This document shows, one piece after another, positions 1 to 12,561 of a stretch of DNA of 64,000 nucleotides. Position 1 is the stretch's first letter; the number at the start of each line of letters is the position of its first letter. The DNA is from Phoronis australis. Taxonomy: Eukaryota > Phoronida > Phoronidae. The notes beneath the pieces were generated by a model, which was not told the DNA's origin, searched no databases, and saw only the letters and a program-made list of their open reading frames with translations. The translations under genes and the position numbers were made by a program. The stretch is from assembly GCA_002633005.1 (NCBI GenBank), contig NMRA01000298.1, positions 473,474 through 537,473 of the forward strand, written 5' to 3'.

Positions 1-3000
1 GTTATTTGATCTAAAGGAAGTACCACGCTTTATCAATGTTTGACTCGAGTTCATGTTCTTGGCAGTGGGAGGCGCACGACATATACATGTAGTAGTGCAA
101 AAAACAAACGGCATGCGGGGGGCAGTGTAGTGAAACTACTACATATAGGGGGACGACTCAATGATTTTTCAAGAACTTTGAATGTTACTCCATTATCATC
201 ACTAAACTCACGATAAAATCTCTTACTGAGACTGAATGATTCCAAATGGTTATTAGTCTAATATCTTTATTCCAAGGAATAAATACAAAGTTGGAAATTG
301 CCATTTTTGGGTGCAAAAACAAGGATTGAATGCCTTAAACTCGGGTGAAATGCACTGTTATTTTACGTTGATTACATGTCCCTTGGGACAACCTATGTGC
401 CAAATTTGGTGGCCATTGGTTTACCCACCCCACCCACCCTGCTGCTTGAGGACTGGTGTGCTGGTGGACTAGAATTCAAGCAATGGCCCAGTTTTTCTGA
501 GGGTTGGAAAGCTTAGGGCGAAACTAAAAAACTTATATGGCTTCGCATCATTTGCACCAGTATCATTTTGAAGTTGCGCTTCTCCGTCGCTATCTTTTTT
601 CAAAATCCTGGAAGATGCTCAATTTCACTGACTGGTCAGCGCATGCCTGTACACGTATGGATGAAACTTTTCAAATGAGTGGAACTGTATCCAACGCACC
701 CAAAATTGCAACACGCCCATCCAGAACATTCCTTGAGGTACACGAAGTCAAATGCCAGATACATCTATTGAAATGAATGCGATACAAACGATAGTGTGCG
801 ACTGTGTCCTTTCGTTAATGAAATGTGGTTCAAGGCAACTGTTCGTGCTCCCCTGTGCATTAAACTGTAGTCGCCCATGCTTCAAAAGCATCAACATCAA
901 TGTACGTACACCCAACCATTAAGTAAATATTTTATGGTTTGTCAACAGAGATAGAACCAACAAGCATTTTAACTGCACAGGGGAGAAAGACTCGTGGGTT
1001 ATCAAAATGACACATTACATGTACTTCCAACTAGGCAAGAAATGTGCGTTTCGCCATAGGTATCCCCTCACTTCATTTAACACCTGATCTTTTAGGTTAC
1101 TTTTGCGAGCTGAAGCAAGGCTGTAAGGTACAAAATTCTGTGGTTGAAACTGTTACCAGGAACATATTGATGTTTATAGATATCACCAATTTCAGATAGT
1201 TTATGAAAAGGTTAGAAACGCCTTTATTTAGTTTTGTCACAACCTATCAAACAACATGTTGGGAGATGTTTAACGAGATATTTTTGGGTGTTAAAATCAT
1301 GTAACACTATTTTCCTGAAGGCTGTGACATTTGGTTTCTGAGTGTTTGCTCTCAATTATAAATAGAAGTTTAGGTATGTTATCATGACATTCGAAAGACG
1401 TATCGTGTATTCATTTGCGTAGGTTGTGTATGTATTGTATGCATGCATATTTTATTACTGTTATTGTTTCTATTACTAATTCATTTATGCAATGCTAATA
1501 TGTTGCCTTTGATGCTAATGATACCTGTAGTACTTACATTTAACCCTGACATAAAATTTAAAAGATAAAAAGTGAACTTTGTAAAAGAATCTAATGCAAT
1601 ACTTAAGTTACAGCGTGCGTTATGCTTGCCAACTGTCTCGTTCTTGGCGGCCTATCGCACTTTTCTAATGTTCTGCGCCATCCGGCCGCACATCGAAATA
1701 GAAATGTTATCATACAGTATTATGATTTCTCACGCAACGTAGCCCTGTTTTCCAGTTGAAAAGAAAGAAGATGACGTCTGATGGATTTTTGCGGCACCTG
1801 TAATTTCCCATTCATCTAAAGATAAAATAAAACGCCGTCTGGTGCTTTTAGGAGTTGCGTCTCGCGTTCAACTAAAGACGCAGGTCGGTGGGTTGTGACG
1901 AATATTTCACGCTTGCGGTTTTGCGGTAGACCAGATGTCCCCCTTATTACCCGGAATCCCTCTTTTTAATACAGTTATGGCGTTTGTTCCCATTTTTGAC
2001 ACGTATAGTATGTGACAGGTGTTCAAAAAACACCAACTCTTTCTTGTGACTTTTGTTATTTTCTATCGTTTACTTTCTTTAGTAACATAACAAACGTAAA
2101 AGTGTGTTCCAATCTCTCTTGTTTATCGCAACATCTATGAGTGTCACTATTTTTATTGTCTGAAGGAATCAGTTTAGTTCAAATTTTCTGCATAAAGCCC
2201 CACACTGCAAATTATACAATGACCTATCAACAATATATTTTAAAGCTTGTATTCTTATTAACTGTTTATGCAGATGACACTTCTATAATTTAAGATGAAT
2301 CGGGCAAGTCTTTACGATCTACGTTATGTGTTTTAAATACCTTTGCGGATTTCTGTGGCCTCCGTGTGAATGCCTAGAAAACAAAAGCTATTTGGTTTGT
2401 CAGTACAAGTTTGGCCAGCAGCACCGAAAAAATCTGTTAGAGAACAAGTATCATGGATTCAAACAAGTTTCATTTTCTTGGAAATTAACTTCCATGTCAG
2501 CTTTCACGACGTAGTAGATCAGAATTACCGGGTGAGATTGAAAGACATGGAAATAATTTTGAAAAATTTTCAAAAAAGGAATTTGACGCTTTTCGGGAGA
2601 AAAAAAGTAATTAAGGCCTTTTTTGTTTCAGAATGTGTACACTTTGTGATAACCTTGCCAATGCCTTCTAATTACCTTCTAGGGAAATTAAATTCCTAGT
2701 TTTTTTAGTTTCCTATGGCAAGGTCGTACATGTATTTATAATATTGACAACGAAGGAAGGTTCTGATTGATGAATATATTTTCTTTTGCAAGACTTTAAA
2801 AATTAGCATAAAGTTTATAAACTGTCAGTCTAAGCCAATTTACTTTGTCCCGGTTGCATTCAATTTTTCCAGAAAACAGAAACAGAGTTTACTCTATTAA
2901 GACATAATTTCCTGATGGCAAGAAAATTTTAAATCTGTTCAGAACGCCATCTGTGGTCATATCATGTGATCTAATGAACAGGAATCTGAAAATATGATGT

Positions 3001-3020
3001 CTGAAAATATGCCTGCCGTC
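1..3020. other. Non-genic stretch
   Basis: No exon, RNA gene or clear mobile element is visible. The open frames at 537-776 and 2326-2699 are short and AT-rich and match no motif I recognise. Distant regulatory DNA or exons of a neighbouring gene with no recognisable motif cannot be excluded. Confidence 0.5.
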
Positions 3021-3021
3021 T

Positions 3022-3072
3022 GCCCCAACCGGGTCTCGAACCCGAGACCGTCTGCGCGCCGACCAGACTTAA
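3022..3072 (-). repeat. tRNA-derived SINE fragment
   Basis: Read on the minus strand, this has a good RNA polymerase III B box (GGTTCGAGACC) inside a T-arm-like hairpin with CTCGGG / CCCGGT flanks. No matching A box or acceptor stem lies at the right distance upstream. It is therefore a truncated tRNA-derived SINE head rather than a working tRNA gene. Confidence 0.5.
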
Positions 3073-6000
3073 AAACTGTTTGAGATATACGTTCCACGCC
3101 GAATTAAGAATTACACATTTTTATAAAATTGACTAATATTGATGATCATTGATTGAAAATATTTTTCGGATGAGTAATCTCCACCACATTTCCTGTTTGA
3201 GTGAAAGAACGGGGCCAGGCTAGATTGTGTGAGGTGACTCAGCAACCCAGTGGGGTGTGCTGATTTGGGTACATTACCGAATTATAGGGCGCTTATCTGC
3301 GGGATCTCATAACACCAAGGAATGATCGTAAATTTTGAATAATTTAAGGAGTCGTACGCTATGATTTTAATTGACGAAAATGTCGCTATTCGTTATGGGA
3401 GTCTCATCCTATAAATTATGACCTAAAGAAATAAAACCGAGTCCCTTTCAATCGATCGGATGACTCCAGATTATTCATACAAAATGCATTTAAAATAGGA
3501 ACTTATCTGGCATTAGTCAGTTCCATATGGAAAATAATTACAAAATCTGCTTTAAAAAACGTGGATCCTAATTTTGTCGGTTTGTCATTGGGCAATGCAC
3601 CTCAACCCATCGCTTGGGGAACTCATAATGACTATTACGCGCAGTTTTAAGATTTTTCGAGTAACGACTTTGCCACATCAAATCCAACCCGGACAACTTT
3701 GGATATTTCCTTGTGATCAAATTTCCTTTCAGACGTGAACGAAGTTTCTTGCAAAAAACAAGACCGCATATAACCATTCAAATTTTCGTTAGAGGAAGGC
3801 AAGTGTTTCATTCGTAAGCATGCTCGACAACTTATGAGCGTAAATTAGCGAAATGACGGTCATGTGAACCAACAATGCCCTCGAGATCGGTCCAGATTCC
3901 TATCAAATTTATCTCGTTGCTCCTAAGTAGTATAGTAAGAGGTTTTGGAGTCTTATTTTGCGGGTCTCGGTCAAAGGTCATCTATGTGAAAGGAGGTCAC
4001 GTGGTATAACTGCGATCGGGACACCTACCGGACGGATGTGTCAATGACGTCATGACGTAATAGGTTTAATTAGAGAGGCAACTCGTTTTGCGGCTCCTAG
4101 CAACGGATTGAAACAAAAGAGGGATGATAATAACAAAACGTGGATGAGTTCTGGTGCGCCGACTGTCGNTAAGTAATCATCGTCGATGCTGTCGTCAACG
4201 ATAACCGCATTCGGGGGGCATGTTCAATAGGCACTTTTGCCTACATTCAACTCACTGTAGTGGGTGTTTTCATTGTCCCCGAAATGTGTCATGGGTTCTA
4301 ATCCAATGTCAAATATTGAGCTCTTGTGCTCAGGTCGTGATCGTTTTTAGGATTTAATATCTCTAATCAGTTTATTTCGTATAGTGTACGTCGCTTGTCA
4401 GAGCGTGTTCGTAAAACTTTCTTGCCTATTGGGGACAGTACTCTACCTCGCGAGGCTCGTTTCGTAACCTCGTTAGTCAGAATGCATGTATAGATTATTA
4501 GCATAAGTTGAAGGCTTCAAATCGCTGAATAGTGGAGCTTCTAGTAACCTTGCATGTTTTATGTTCCTTTAGGCCTAGGCCTTGTGTTTGATATCCTTGT
4601 TAGCACTTGGAGAAATTACTTACTCCAACAATATACTATAGTACATCTATTCTCCAACTAAGTATCTTGCGTTGTTATAAGTTTTTTGTACGCGCGTTGC
4701 AGTTCACATTTCTTATCTGGGCTGTTTGATATTTTTTTTCTGTCTTAGCTTAGACCGAAATCGGGCTGTAACTTCAAAGTCAATTAATTATAAATTGAGC
4801 AAAGATATGGAAAAACTAACAGCACAGAATGATTTCTATACGTCTTGAAAACTCCTGGATGCTAAAATGTTGAGTCTAGGTTAAAAATAAAGGAAGTTAT
4901 GATGGTAAAAAATGAGATCACTACACCCGACTAAATCAAAATGTACATGTATTAACCTCGTTTAATGAAACTTAGACTAACAACGGTATACGCTGCTAAG
5001 ACCGAAAGTTAGCTTGCGACGGAGTATGCTTAGTATTAGACTTTTGGTTTAAATGACCAAAATGTAACACTTTTACCTTTGTAAACTGTTGAACAACAAA
5101 TTTCGTTTGAGATTTGTCACAATTTAATGTCCTTAAACAGCGTCACATTGAAAATTGGTTCGAGAGCCGACAAAGGCAATCATACCTAGTAGAGACAATG
5201 CAGCGCGACTTACAGGCATACTTCAAATTATATTTTCCAGCAATACCATGGTCTTCTCAAGCAAAGTTAGATCCCAACTGTGTCCAAGAAGTAAATAGAT
5301 ACCCACGATTATTCTTGAAACCGTATTTTACTGGACGTATGGCCACGCTAAGTCTTGTGAATTCGCAACAGGTGGCGAAAGCTTAGTTTGCATACTCACC
5401 TATTTCAAAACTGGACTTATTTCTGAGTCTAGACCGAAGATCAAAATCCGACTTGGTATTCATGAAACGTTCTTTTCAAACATTTCGTCTTCGGTCTTAA
5501 CTTGGCTCGAATTGTAGCCTTTAGTTAACTTTGCAATTTTTTTGTTTTAAGTCAGTTTTCATGAAACGGACAATTGATCACCATGGAATTTACATGCAAT
5601 ACATGCCGTGAAAATAGCTGGTAGCCTAAAGTTTTTGGTTGAAATCGGAAACACGATAATGTTGTTGTGTTTATTTTTCAAGTGTTTGCTTTGTCGAGCC
5701 ATCGCTCCTCTTCTTCTGAGGGATTTTTCTGGATTTTTCTAGAAGTCTTTCTATCGGAATTGTGTCATTCATTTTCCGCTACAACTTACAGTTCTCGAGA
5801 CATAGAGATTTCCAATGACAACTACTTGATTACTCAAGTTTTAGTTTCTTGACGGATCTTTCTGATAGTTGGCATCTTACCAAGCTCTATGTGCCCTGTG
5901 GGATCCAATGCCGTTTCAAAGGAAGAGTAGGGCCGTCATGATTTATCTGTGTCTTATATTTGTATACCTATAAAATATATTTAAAAGTATTTAATTGCAA

Positions 6001-6604
6001 ACTGATAGACCTCCAAAACAATGGCAGTCTCATGGTCAAAATAATTGGTGAACCTGTCTAACGTTAATTATATCCAAATGGTTTCGACCATGTGTGGCTG
6101 AGCCAGAGAGTCGGGGAACAGTAGATATTCAACTCAAAGTTTCAGAAACCGAAAGTGGCTAAAGAAATGGTTTTCCCTGAGTCGAAAATATTTGTAACGT
6201 TTGTAATACAGGAGGAATTGAGGCAGAAACACAGTTCACCTTACGTTGTCCAGTCCTGGCAAATTTAGGAAATGAGTGTACACCACGTTACCAGTAAACC
6301 ACAACATCAGTATGACTTACAGCCGGACTCTGACTTGGCAGTTTTTGAAGTCTAAAAATGAATAGATAAACTAATATTCTTCATAGACTGAACAATGAGA
6401 CCATTTTTGAGGGAGTCGATGTACTAATGTGTCTGGTTTATCGCTAACTGATTCATTTTGTTTCATGCATGGGAAACTAAATAATCCGGGATCTTGCGCG
6501 CGTCGCAACACCGGCCGTCAGTCTCAAGTTGGATATTACGCATTTGGATTGGCTGCAGCCATGTTGATCAATATCAGTTGCATTTTAAGAGGTTTTTGCG
6601 TTCT
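3073..6604. other. Non-genic stretch upstream of the PAN-TLDc gene
   Basis: No exon can be supported. There is one ambiguous base at 4169 and a CRE-type palindrome (ATGACGTCAT) near 4053. The frames at 3568-3777 (minus), 5114-5386 and 6429-6644 have no recognisable domain or coding signature. The last few hundred bases form the upstream region of the TATA promoter at 6605. Confidence 0.5.
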
Positions 6605-6611
6605 TATAAAA
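6605..6611 (+). promoter_or_regulatory. TATA box of the PAN-TLDc gene
   Basis: TATAAAA lies 94 bases upstream of the ATG at 6705. Transcription starting about 30 bases downstream (near 6636) would give a 5' UTR of roughly 70 bases with no earlier in-frame start. This is a consensus match plus correct spacing; no transcript evidence is available here. Confidence 0.55.
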
Positions 6612-6704
6612 TGCTACGCGGTATCAGCTATGTTACAACAGTAATAATCAGCGACATCTGAACTGACTGAATGAGCACCAATTACGACGAACTATCTCGA
6701 TCAA

Positions 6705-9700
6705 ATGACTCTTTTTAATATTGTGGCAATTTTTCTATTTGCAGTACTGTCTTTTGACCCTATTGAAGGCCAGGAAGAAGGTGTGTACTTCGGCAACGGC
6801 GCCAAAAACACGCGCATGGACCGCTTAAACACCACTGTTGTCCTCCGAACCATCCGTGTCTTGTTGAACTGTGCTGCCGAGTGTTCTCGTGAAGAGTCGT
6901 GCGATGCCTTTGCCTTTAACGAATGTGAACAACTCTGTCACAAATACTGTATTGACGACAATTTGCCAGGGACGTTGGTGACTGCAAATGGCTGGACGTA
7001 CTACAAAAAGGAGTCTCTAGGTGGGTATTTTGTCCTTTTGGCATTCTTATCTTAAGTCAACGCCAGAAGGTGGTTAATTATAGGATGCCTCAGACTTATT
7101 CGAATGAAGAAACAGTTACAGACCAATCTTGTCTGTACGGCGGAGCATTAGGGCCAACTGAAAAATGAAGAATCGTCGATGATCTCGTTATAACGAGTTA
7201 ACTATATCTATAAAACGAATTAGCTTCCCACCTGTTTGTACATACCTGAGGTTATGAAGGACCCTAGAACAATGTCCAATTTTGGCCAACTTCAGAGCAT
7301 CGCCATTCAGAAATGCCTGTTCGGATTCAAATGAAGCCTTCTTACACTACATGTATGTCTCATAAACTGTTCTCCAAAACTCCAATAAGAATTGTTGAAT
7401 TGGGCACACGAGGCTTACTAATTTCAATTCTAGCAAAACATAACGAAATCAAATAGATATTAGAATTCCGTGCAGTTTCCGACAGATAAAAAGATAAAAT
7501 AGTAAAACTAGTAAAACTAAAACGACAAGCGTCGGTACTAAAATATATTAAAATATCCCCACGTTTCGAGCGATGCGCTCTTTGTCAAGGTGTGCTACAG
7601 ACTGCATCGCTCGAAACGTGGGGAATGTTTTAATATGTTTTAGTACAGACACTCGTCTTTACTAGTTTTATTGTTCAAAAAATAACGCACTAAAGTTGCT
7701 TTGGAAAAACAAAAAGGCCAGTGAAGAAATTTGATTTGTCAAGCCAAAATGCAGTTGACAGAGGATTTAAACTTCGTCTGTTGAAAGTATCACACCATGC
7801 ACGAATAGGTCAGTGATCTCTGTGAGCATTCACCCGAATACTCTAAAAGCTAAATTAAATTAAGTGGCAAATTATGTTTTCTGAAAACAGAGCGTCAGTA
7901 GAATTTGAGTTTTTACTGTACTCCAGTCAACCATCAATTTGGTAACGTGGCCATGATATCTAGTAAAATTTAGCCAAATCGAAAGATGCATTCACGCCAA
8001 AATAACGAAGTCATAACGTGACTAAATTTCGTTTGATATATATAAAGATAGAAACTATAAAGCGTTTTTACAGATTCTAGATTATCGTTTTTTGTTCTCT
8101 CAATTATTCCTTTTTTAAATATTAAGAGGCAGTCCATATAAAAACCAGTAGATTTTCAAAAATCAGTCCATACGTCAAAATTTAAAACAACTTCATTTTT
8201 TGTACATGGGTAGGTATCCTAACAAAAATCCAAATGCCAAATTTTGCGCTCTCAATGACCCCTAATTTCGCCGCTGGAGCATGATAAAACAAATTGGCAC
8301 AATTGGGCATATTAGCCGTCTCAAAAATCGCATGTTTTCAGCAACAAAAATGAGTAACATACAAAATAGATCAAAAGCTATATTTTGGTGGCTGCAATAA
8401 CCAACGTATACTGTGCATAATTCTGTGCCATTTATTAAAATCTAACAGTTTTATGCTAGACAGGGGAGATAATCCACAGACCACTTTTTGGGGCTAATTT
8501 TAGTGGCCATTTTTGTGACCTTCTTACTGCCATAAAACACCTTGTAGCCTTATGTGACGTTTTGAACATACAGTTAAAGAGATAGTCTTGATGACTGAGC
8601 AATAAAAAATCTTGCCTCAACTTTGCACTTTAGTGAAAATTGTCTTGCAAAACTGTCTATTTTCAAAGTTTGGAAATGACGAGCAGAGTTTACAAACCAT
8701 TTGAACAAACTTTTAGGCAAGAAGTCTGCTTTAAATAGTTATAGAAACCAAGTCTAAAGTCTTTCAAATGAAAACAAGTTGTTTTCTGGGTTTATTACGC
8801 GGCTAGTATCAAAACTGAACCCGATGACCTTGCCCACTGAGGAAGTCAGTTGAGGTTTAAAGCTTGAGGATTTACAAAAAATGTACGTGTAATCCTCTCG
8901 TATTCTTTCATTTCTTTTACATAATCAGGTTAATTTAAACACTCTGTACAACTTTTGAATGGAAATAAATGCCTTTAAGATTAAACGAGTAAGAATTGAT
9001 ATAGTGTAATGTCTGGTTTTGAGAGAAGCAAGTGCATTTTAAAAAGACAAAATGGCGGACGATGTCGATGGGCCTTCATGTTCCTTTAGAGTTTATTCTT
9101 CAAAAAATCACAAAAGCTGTGTGCTTTAGTGAGTCATGTCAAAGACACCACTGCCAAAACATTTGAGATACAAGAAACTACTTCACAAAGCAAGGCCTGT
9201 TCCAGAGTACGGACTCGTACTACCCAGAGTCGGTGAATTTCTGACTCAGGGACCAGTCATGGAAGAGTCAGGTAATGCTGGATGTTACCACTCTGCTCCT
9301 CTCCTCCTGAACGTAGCACCCTTGTCAAATTCTACCGGCATTTCTGTTTCGAGATATGACTTTAGTGAAAGTCAGAATGGAAAGGATCTCTGTGATCGCA
9401 AGATCGCTCCACTCAAACAACATGCAAAGTACNNNNNNNNNNNNNNNNNNNNNNNNNNNNNNNNNNNNNNNNNNNNNNNNNNNNNNNNNNNNNNNNNNNN
9501 NNNNNNNNNNNNNNNNNNNNNNNNNNNNNNNNNNNNNNNNNNNNNNNNNNNNNNNNNNNNNNNNNNNNNNNNNNNNNNNNNNNNNNNNNNNNNNNNNNNN
9601 NNNNNNNNNNNNNNNNNNNNNNNNNNNNNNNNNNNNNNNNNNNNNNNNNNNNNNNNNNNNNNNNNNNNNNNNNNNNNNNNNNNNNNNNNNNNNNNNNNNN

Positions 9701-12561
9701 NNNNNNNNNNNNNNNNNNNNNNNNNNNNNNNNNNNNNNNNNNNNNNNNNNNNNNNNNNNNNNNNNNTTATTATAAAGTCAATTTCAGGAAAGGTGCGTTA
9801 TGGCTGCTACAGAGTGTCAAATGTGGCCGAAAATGGCTTCAGTGAAAACCTGAAAAATAACCGTTTTTGCCTCACAAATTCAAAACGTATAAATTTAAAA
9901 ATGGATTTTGAAAGTTATGCCATTACATTATTCAGCCATTGCCCTTTCAATTCGTATTTTTCATTTGTTTTGACCGTATCATACATGCTAGTAAAATGCA
10001 TTCAAACATGCCTACTTCGACGCCCAATTTTGTTGCAAAATGGAGGTACAGGTCATAAAAAGAAAAATAATGAATGAAAATTCTTAAAAAGTGAGGTTTT
10101 TCTACTTCTCAACATATCAAACTTATGTGCTAAGTTTCAAAAAAATCGGTGATTTTGGGTATAGACTCTACCTGTTGGTTTTTATATGGAGTCACTCTTA
10201 AAAAGTCCTACATTTGATAGTCCCTCTTGCACAAGTGAATGGTTTTAAAACTGACGTTTCCTTATAGCATATTGAAGAACACATCTCAAAGCATTATATC
10301 TGAAAGTTTATTTAGGATCTGTTACATAATTTCTGAGATAACCGTGACAGGCCCGGTGAGCGTATAAAAAGGAACATTCCGCTAACATGCTCGAGATGTA
10401 ATCTTGGGAAAAGTAAGCATGATTGAATCCTTTAAGTTTCCCAATTTTCATATGAATTGGCACCAAAATCGTTACTAATATATTCTTTAACAATTAACTC
10501 CTGCATCTATCTTTGAGAACAATCATACATGTACATCGACACTGTTGTGAATTGACTCTTGTCTCGTTTTGCGTGCAAGCTAGAAGTTGAATACACCAGA
10601 GATTATTTGTCACTTCCAAATATACGCCGTGGCGGATAGATTTCACGTTTTGGTCTTTAAACTTGCATTCTCTGAATATGCTTGTAACGAGGCTGGATAT
10701 AAACCAAACTACCGGTAGCTTTATCAAATTATTTATTTCGCAGATTTCAATCTCAGTCAATGTGAGTTAGATGATCTTCGGCTACCTTCAAATTAATGAT
10801 TCTTAACTAACATGGCGAACAGTGGCTCCATTATACATGTAAAACCTTTCCCATACATTGCAGAAACAATAATGCCGTCAAAATCAGGTCAGGCTCAATA
10901 CCTCTGTTGAAGTGAACACAGAACCGGTTTCAACTAGTTACCCACACATCTACTATTTGAAATTACCACCCAAAACAACGCCCTAACAAACCAGCAGTTA
11001 CCAATAATCTATCGGTGACACTTCCAGACACTCACGCCAGAGGATTTTTGCCCTGTAGATTGCGCATTTTAGGAACAATGGCTTCGAAATTTCTTATGTG
11101 TTAGTTTCCTGTAGCTAGCTATTATTGAGAGCTGTTTAACCGGAAGCTGCTTTCAAGATGGCGGATATGACGCGTTTTCATCCATTTTCAATTGTACTGG
11201 TTTACCATTTTATAAAAGAAAATGACGGGAATTTTCGCATGTGGTTACTCTGAGTTATACGCTTTCGAATGACTTGTAACATATTTTCTGAGACTTACCG
11301 TTTTTTGAGTTATCTTACTTTCAATTTCACAAAAAAAAAATCCAAAATTTGAAAGTTTTCGAAAATTTTACGGAACTCTGTAAAACTACACTGTTAGATA
11401 GAATTTAGAAAGCCGGGGGGCTTTCAGCGAATATTTTCGATTTTCCTCAGAACGTCTACTTTTAAAACTAATTGAAATTTTCTGATAACGCTGTTCCTTT
11501 GTTGATTGATTTTTCTGCACTTTTGTTGGCTTACTTTAAATTAGCCTATTTGTTACTCATTTCTGAGATCTTCGTTACATCAAGTTCTTCTTCGCCGCCG
11601 CCACCACCATCATCATCACCATCATCTTCATTGAGGTCTTTTCATTTAATTTTGCCAGGTGTCGCTCCTCCTAGCGCTTTCATTGCTTTTCCTTGATCAC
11701 TTCGACTATATTTCAGGCATAAAAGATTCAAAGCTGTTAACATCAGACCATTTAGCGGTACTTTCGCGGTGGTTGCCAGGTAAAGAGTTCAGGCTTCTAT
11801 ACAGGGCAACGAAACACGGCATGTTTGGGCCAAATTTCCACGATAAATGTGATGGTAAAGGTGCCACCATCACTATCGGGAAAGATTCCGTTAGTGGCAC
11901 CACGTTCGGCGGTTATGCCTCGGTCTCCTGGGAATATACTGGTGGTTACAAGACCGACAGCAACGCATTCCTGTTTCGACTGTGTGGACAAGAATGCACC
12001 TCAGGCAAGTTTAACCAGTACCAGAACGAATACAAAGCCTTGTACCATTACAAAACCAGTGGTCCAACTTTTGGTGGAGGTCATGACTTGTGTTTCTTCT
12101 ACACTGCTGAATATTTGTTTGACAGCTCTAAAGGTTACTTCACATCTAGTGGCTACTGCGCAACCAATCGAGTCACCTACGATGTCTCACTCGGCTGTGG
12201 AACAAACGTTAAATGGACCGACGTTGAGGTGTGGAGTGTTGTTGGTAAGAATATACTTTTTAATCTCGTTTCAAAAATTGACTCCTGCAAATTGCAATTA
12301 TGGACTTTGTAGCTGAATATTTAGTTGATAGAAAATCTTCCCATTTTAATTAGTTGCTCATAAGAATTGTAACAAACACACTATATCAAAATAATATTCG
12401 TTTAAAATAAAACTGCATTAAAAAAACGAAAAAGTCTATTAATCATAGTACCTTCTAGTTTAAATTTATATTTGTTTGGTGTTCATACAGAAAACCACTG
12501 TACAGTCCTTAAACTGAATAAAGTGGAGAAAACTGATTCTGAAATTGAGGGACCTATGTAA
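6705..12561 (+). CDS. Secreted PAN/apple plus TLDc domain protein, three exons
   Basis: Exons are 6705-7020, 11717-12244 and 12491-12561, giving 304 codons. All junctions are GT-AG and in phase: CTAG|GTGGGT joins TTTCAG|GC, and GTTG|GTAAGA joins CATACAG|AA. Residues 1-22 are a hydrophobic signal peptide, with cleavage likely after IEG. Residues 23-104 form a PAN/apple-like domain with cysteines at 56, 60, 66, 74, 78 and 82 and an N-glycosylation site at Asn42. Residues about 112-282 are a TLDc domain, shown by FRLLYRATKHG, FHDKCDGKGATITI, FGGYASVSW and the closing WTDVEVWSVV. TLDc is best known from intracellular oxidation-resistance proteins (OXR1, NCOA7) that contact the V-ATPase. Here it should be extracellular, perhaps in adhesion or defence, but function is unproven. 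The 3' end is uncertain: exon 3 either stops at the TAA at 12559-12561 or is spliced at a strong overlapping donor (AT|GTAAGT at 12556) to exons I could not find. The 4.7-kb first intron contains a DNA transposon and a sequence gap. Confidence 0.82.
7501..7672. mobile_element. Foldback (long inverted repeat) element
   Basis: Two arms of about 70 bases form a near-perfect palindrome around a loop of roughly 30 bases. The inner arms are CCCCACGTTTCGAGCGATGC at 7557-7576 and its exact complement at 7604-7623. The outer arms (GTACTAAAATATATTAAAAT and its slightly diverged complement) continue to about 7672. It sits in intron 1 of the PAN-TLDc gene. The shape suggests a foldback or MITE-like insertion; the parent family is not identified. 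Confidence 0.75.
9052..9432 (+). pseudogene. Possible transposon ORF remnants, truncated by a gap
   Basis: ATG at 9052 in a good context (AAAATGGCGG) opens a 26-codon frame beginning MADDVDGPSC that stops at 9132. A second frame from 9136 (MSKTPLPKHLRYK) runs open for 99 codons into the N run at 9433. I recognise no domain in either. Both lie inside the TTAA-flanked element, so they may be parts of its former protein, but coding status is uncertain. Continuity across the gap cannot be assumed. Confidence 0.3.
9433..9766. other. Assembly gap (run of N)
   Basis: 334 unknown bases inside the TTAA-flanked transposon. Any reading frame drawn across them is artificial. Confidence 0.98.
10202..11716 (+). 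other. Distal part of intron 1 of the PAN-TLDc gene
   Basis: No additional exon is needed: the phase-1 donor at 7021 and the acceptor at 11715-11716 rebuild a glycine codon across the intron. It contains an ATGGCGG word near 11158 and, close to the 3' end (11578-11640), a trinucleotide-rich stretch of TTC, GCC, ACC and ATC repeats. That stretch may act as an extended pyrimidine tract. Confidence 0.6.

Larger units (their letters stand above)
8126..10197. mobile_element. 2.07-kb DNA transposon flanked by TTAA
   Basis: Both ends abut TTAA (8122-8125 and 10198-10201). They carry terminal inverted repeats of about 22 bases matching at 19 positions; the shared inner core is TCCATATAAAAACCA, with ends GAGGCAG on the left and GAGTGAC on the right. 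TTAA target duplication is typical of piggyBac and Kolobok elements. The terminal bases do not match a piggyBac CCC start, so the superfamily is left open. The interior has a run of N (9433-9766) and possible coding remnants at 9052-9432. The segment at 9766-9960 recurs in opposite orientation near 51380-51560. It lies in intron 1 of the PAN-TLDc gene. Confidence 0.7.

Noticed and set aside
5114-5386. 90-codon frame with a protein-like look
   Set aside because: It begins at TTG rather than ATG, matches no domain and lacks convincing splice sites.
9136-10077. A 313-codon open frame across the N run
   Set aside because: More than a third of it is unknown bases, so continuity is artificial. Only the part before 9433 is described.
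11659-11716. Upstream extension of the TLDc exon
   Set aside because: These bases are intron: the acceptor TTTCAG at 11711-11716 restores the phase with the PAN exon, and the sequence before it is pyrimidine-rich.
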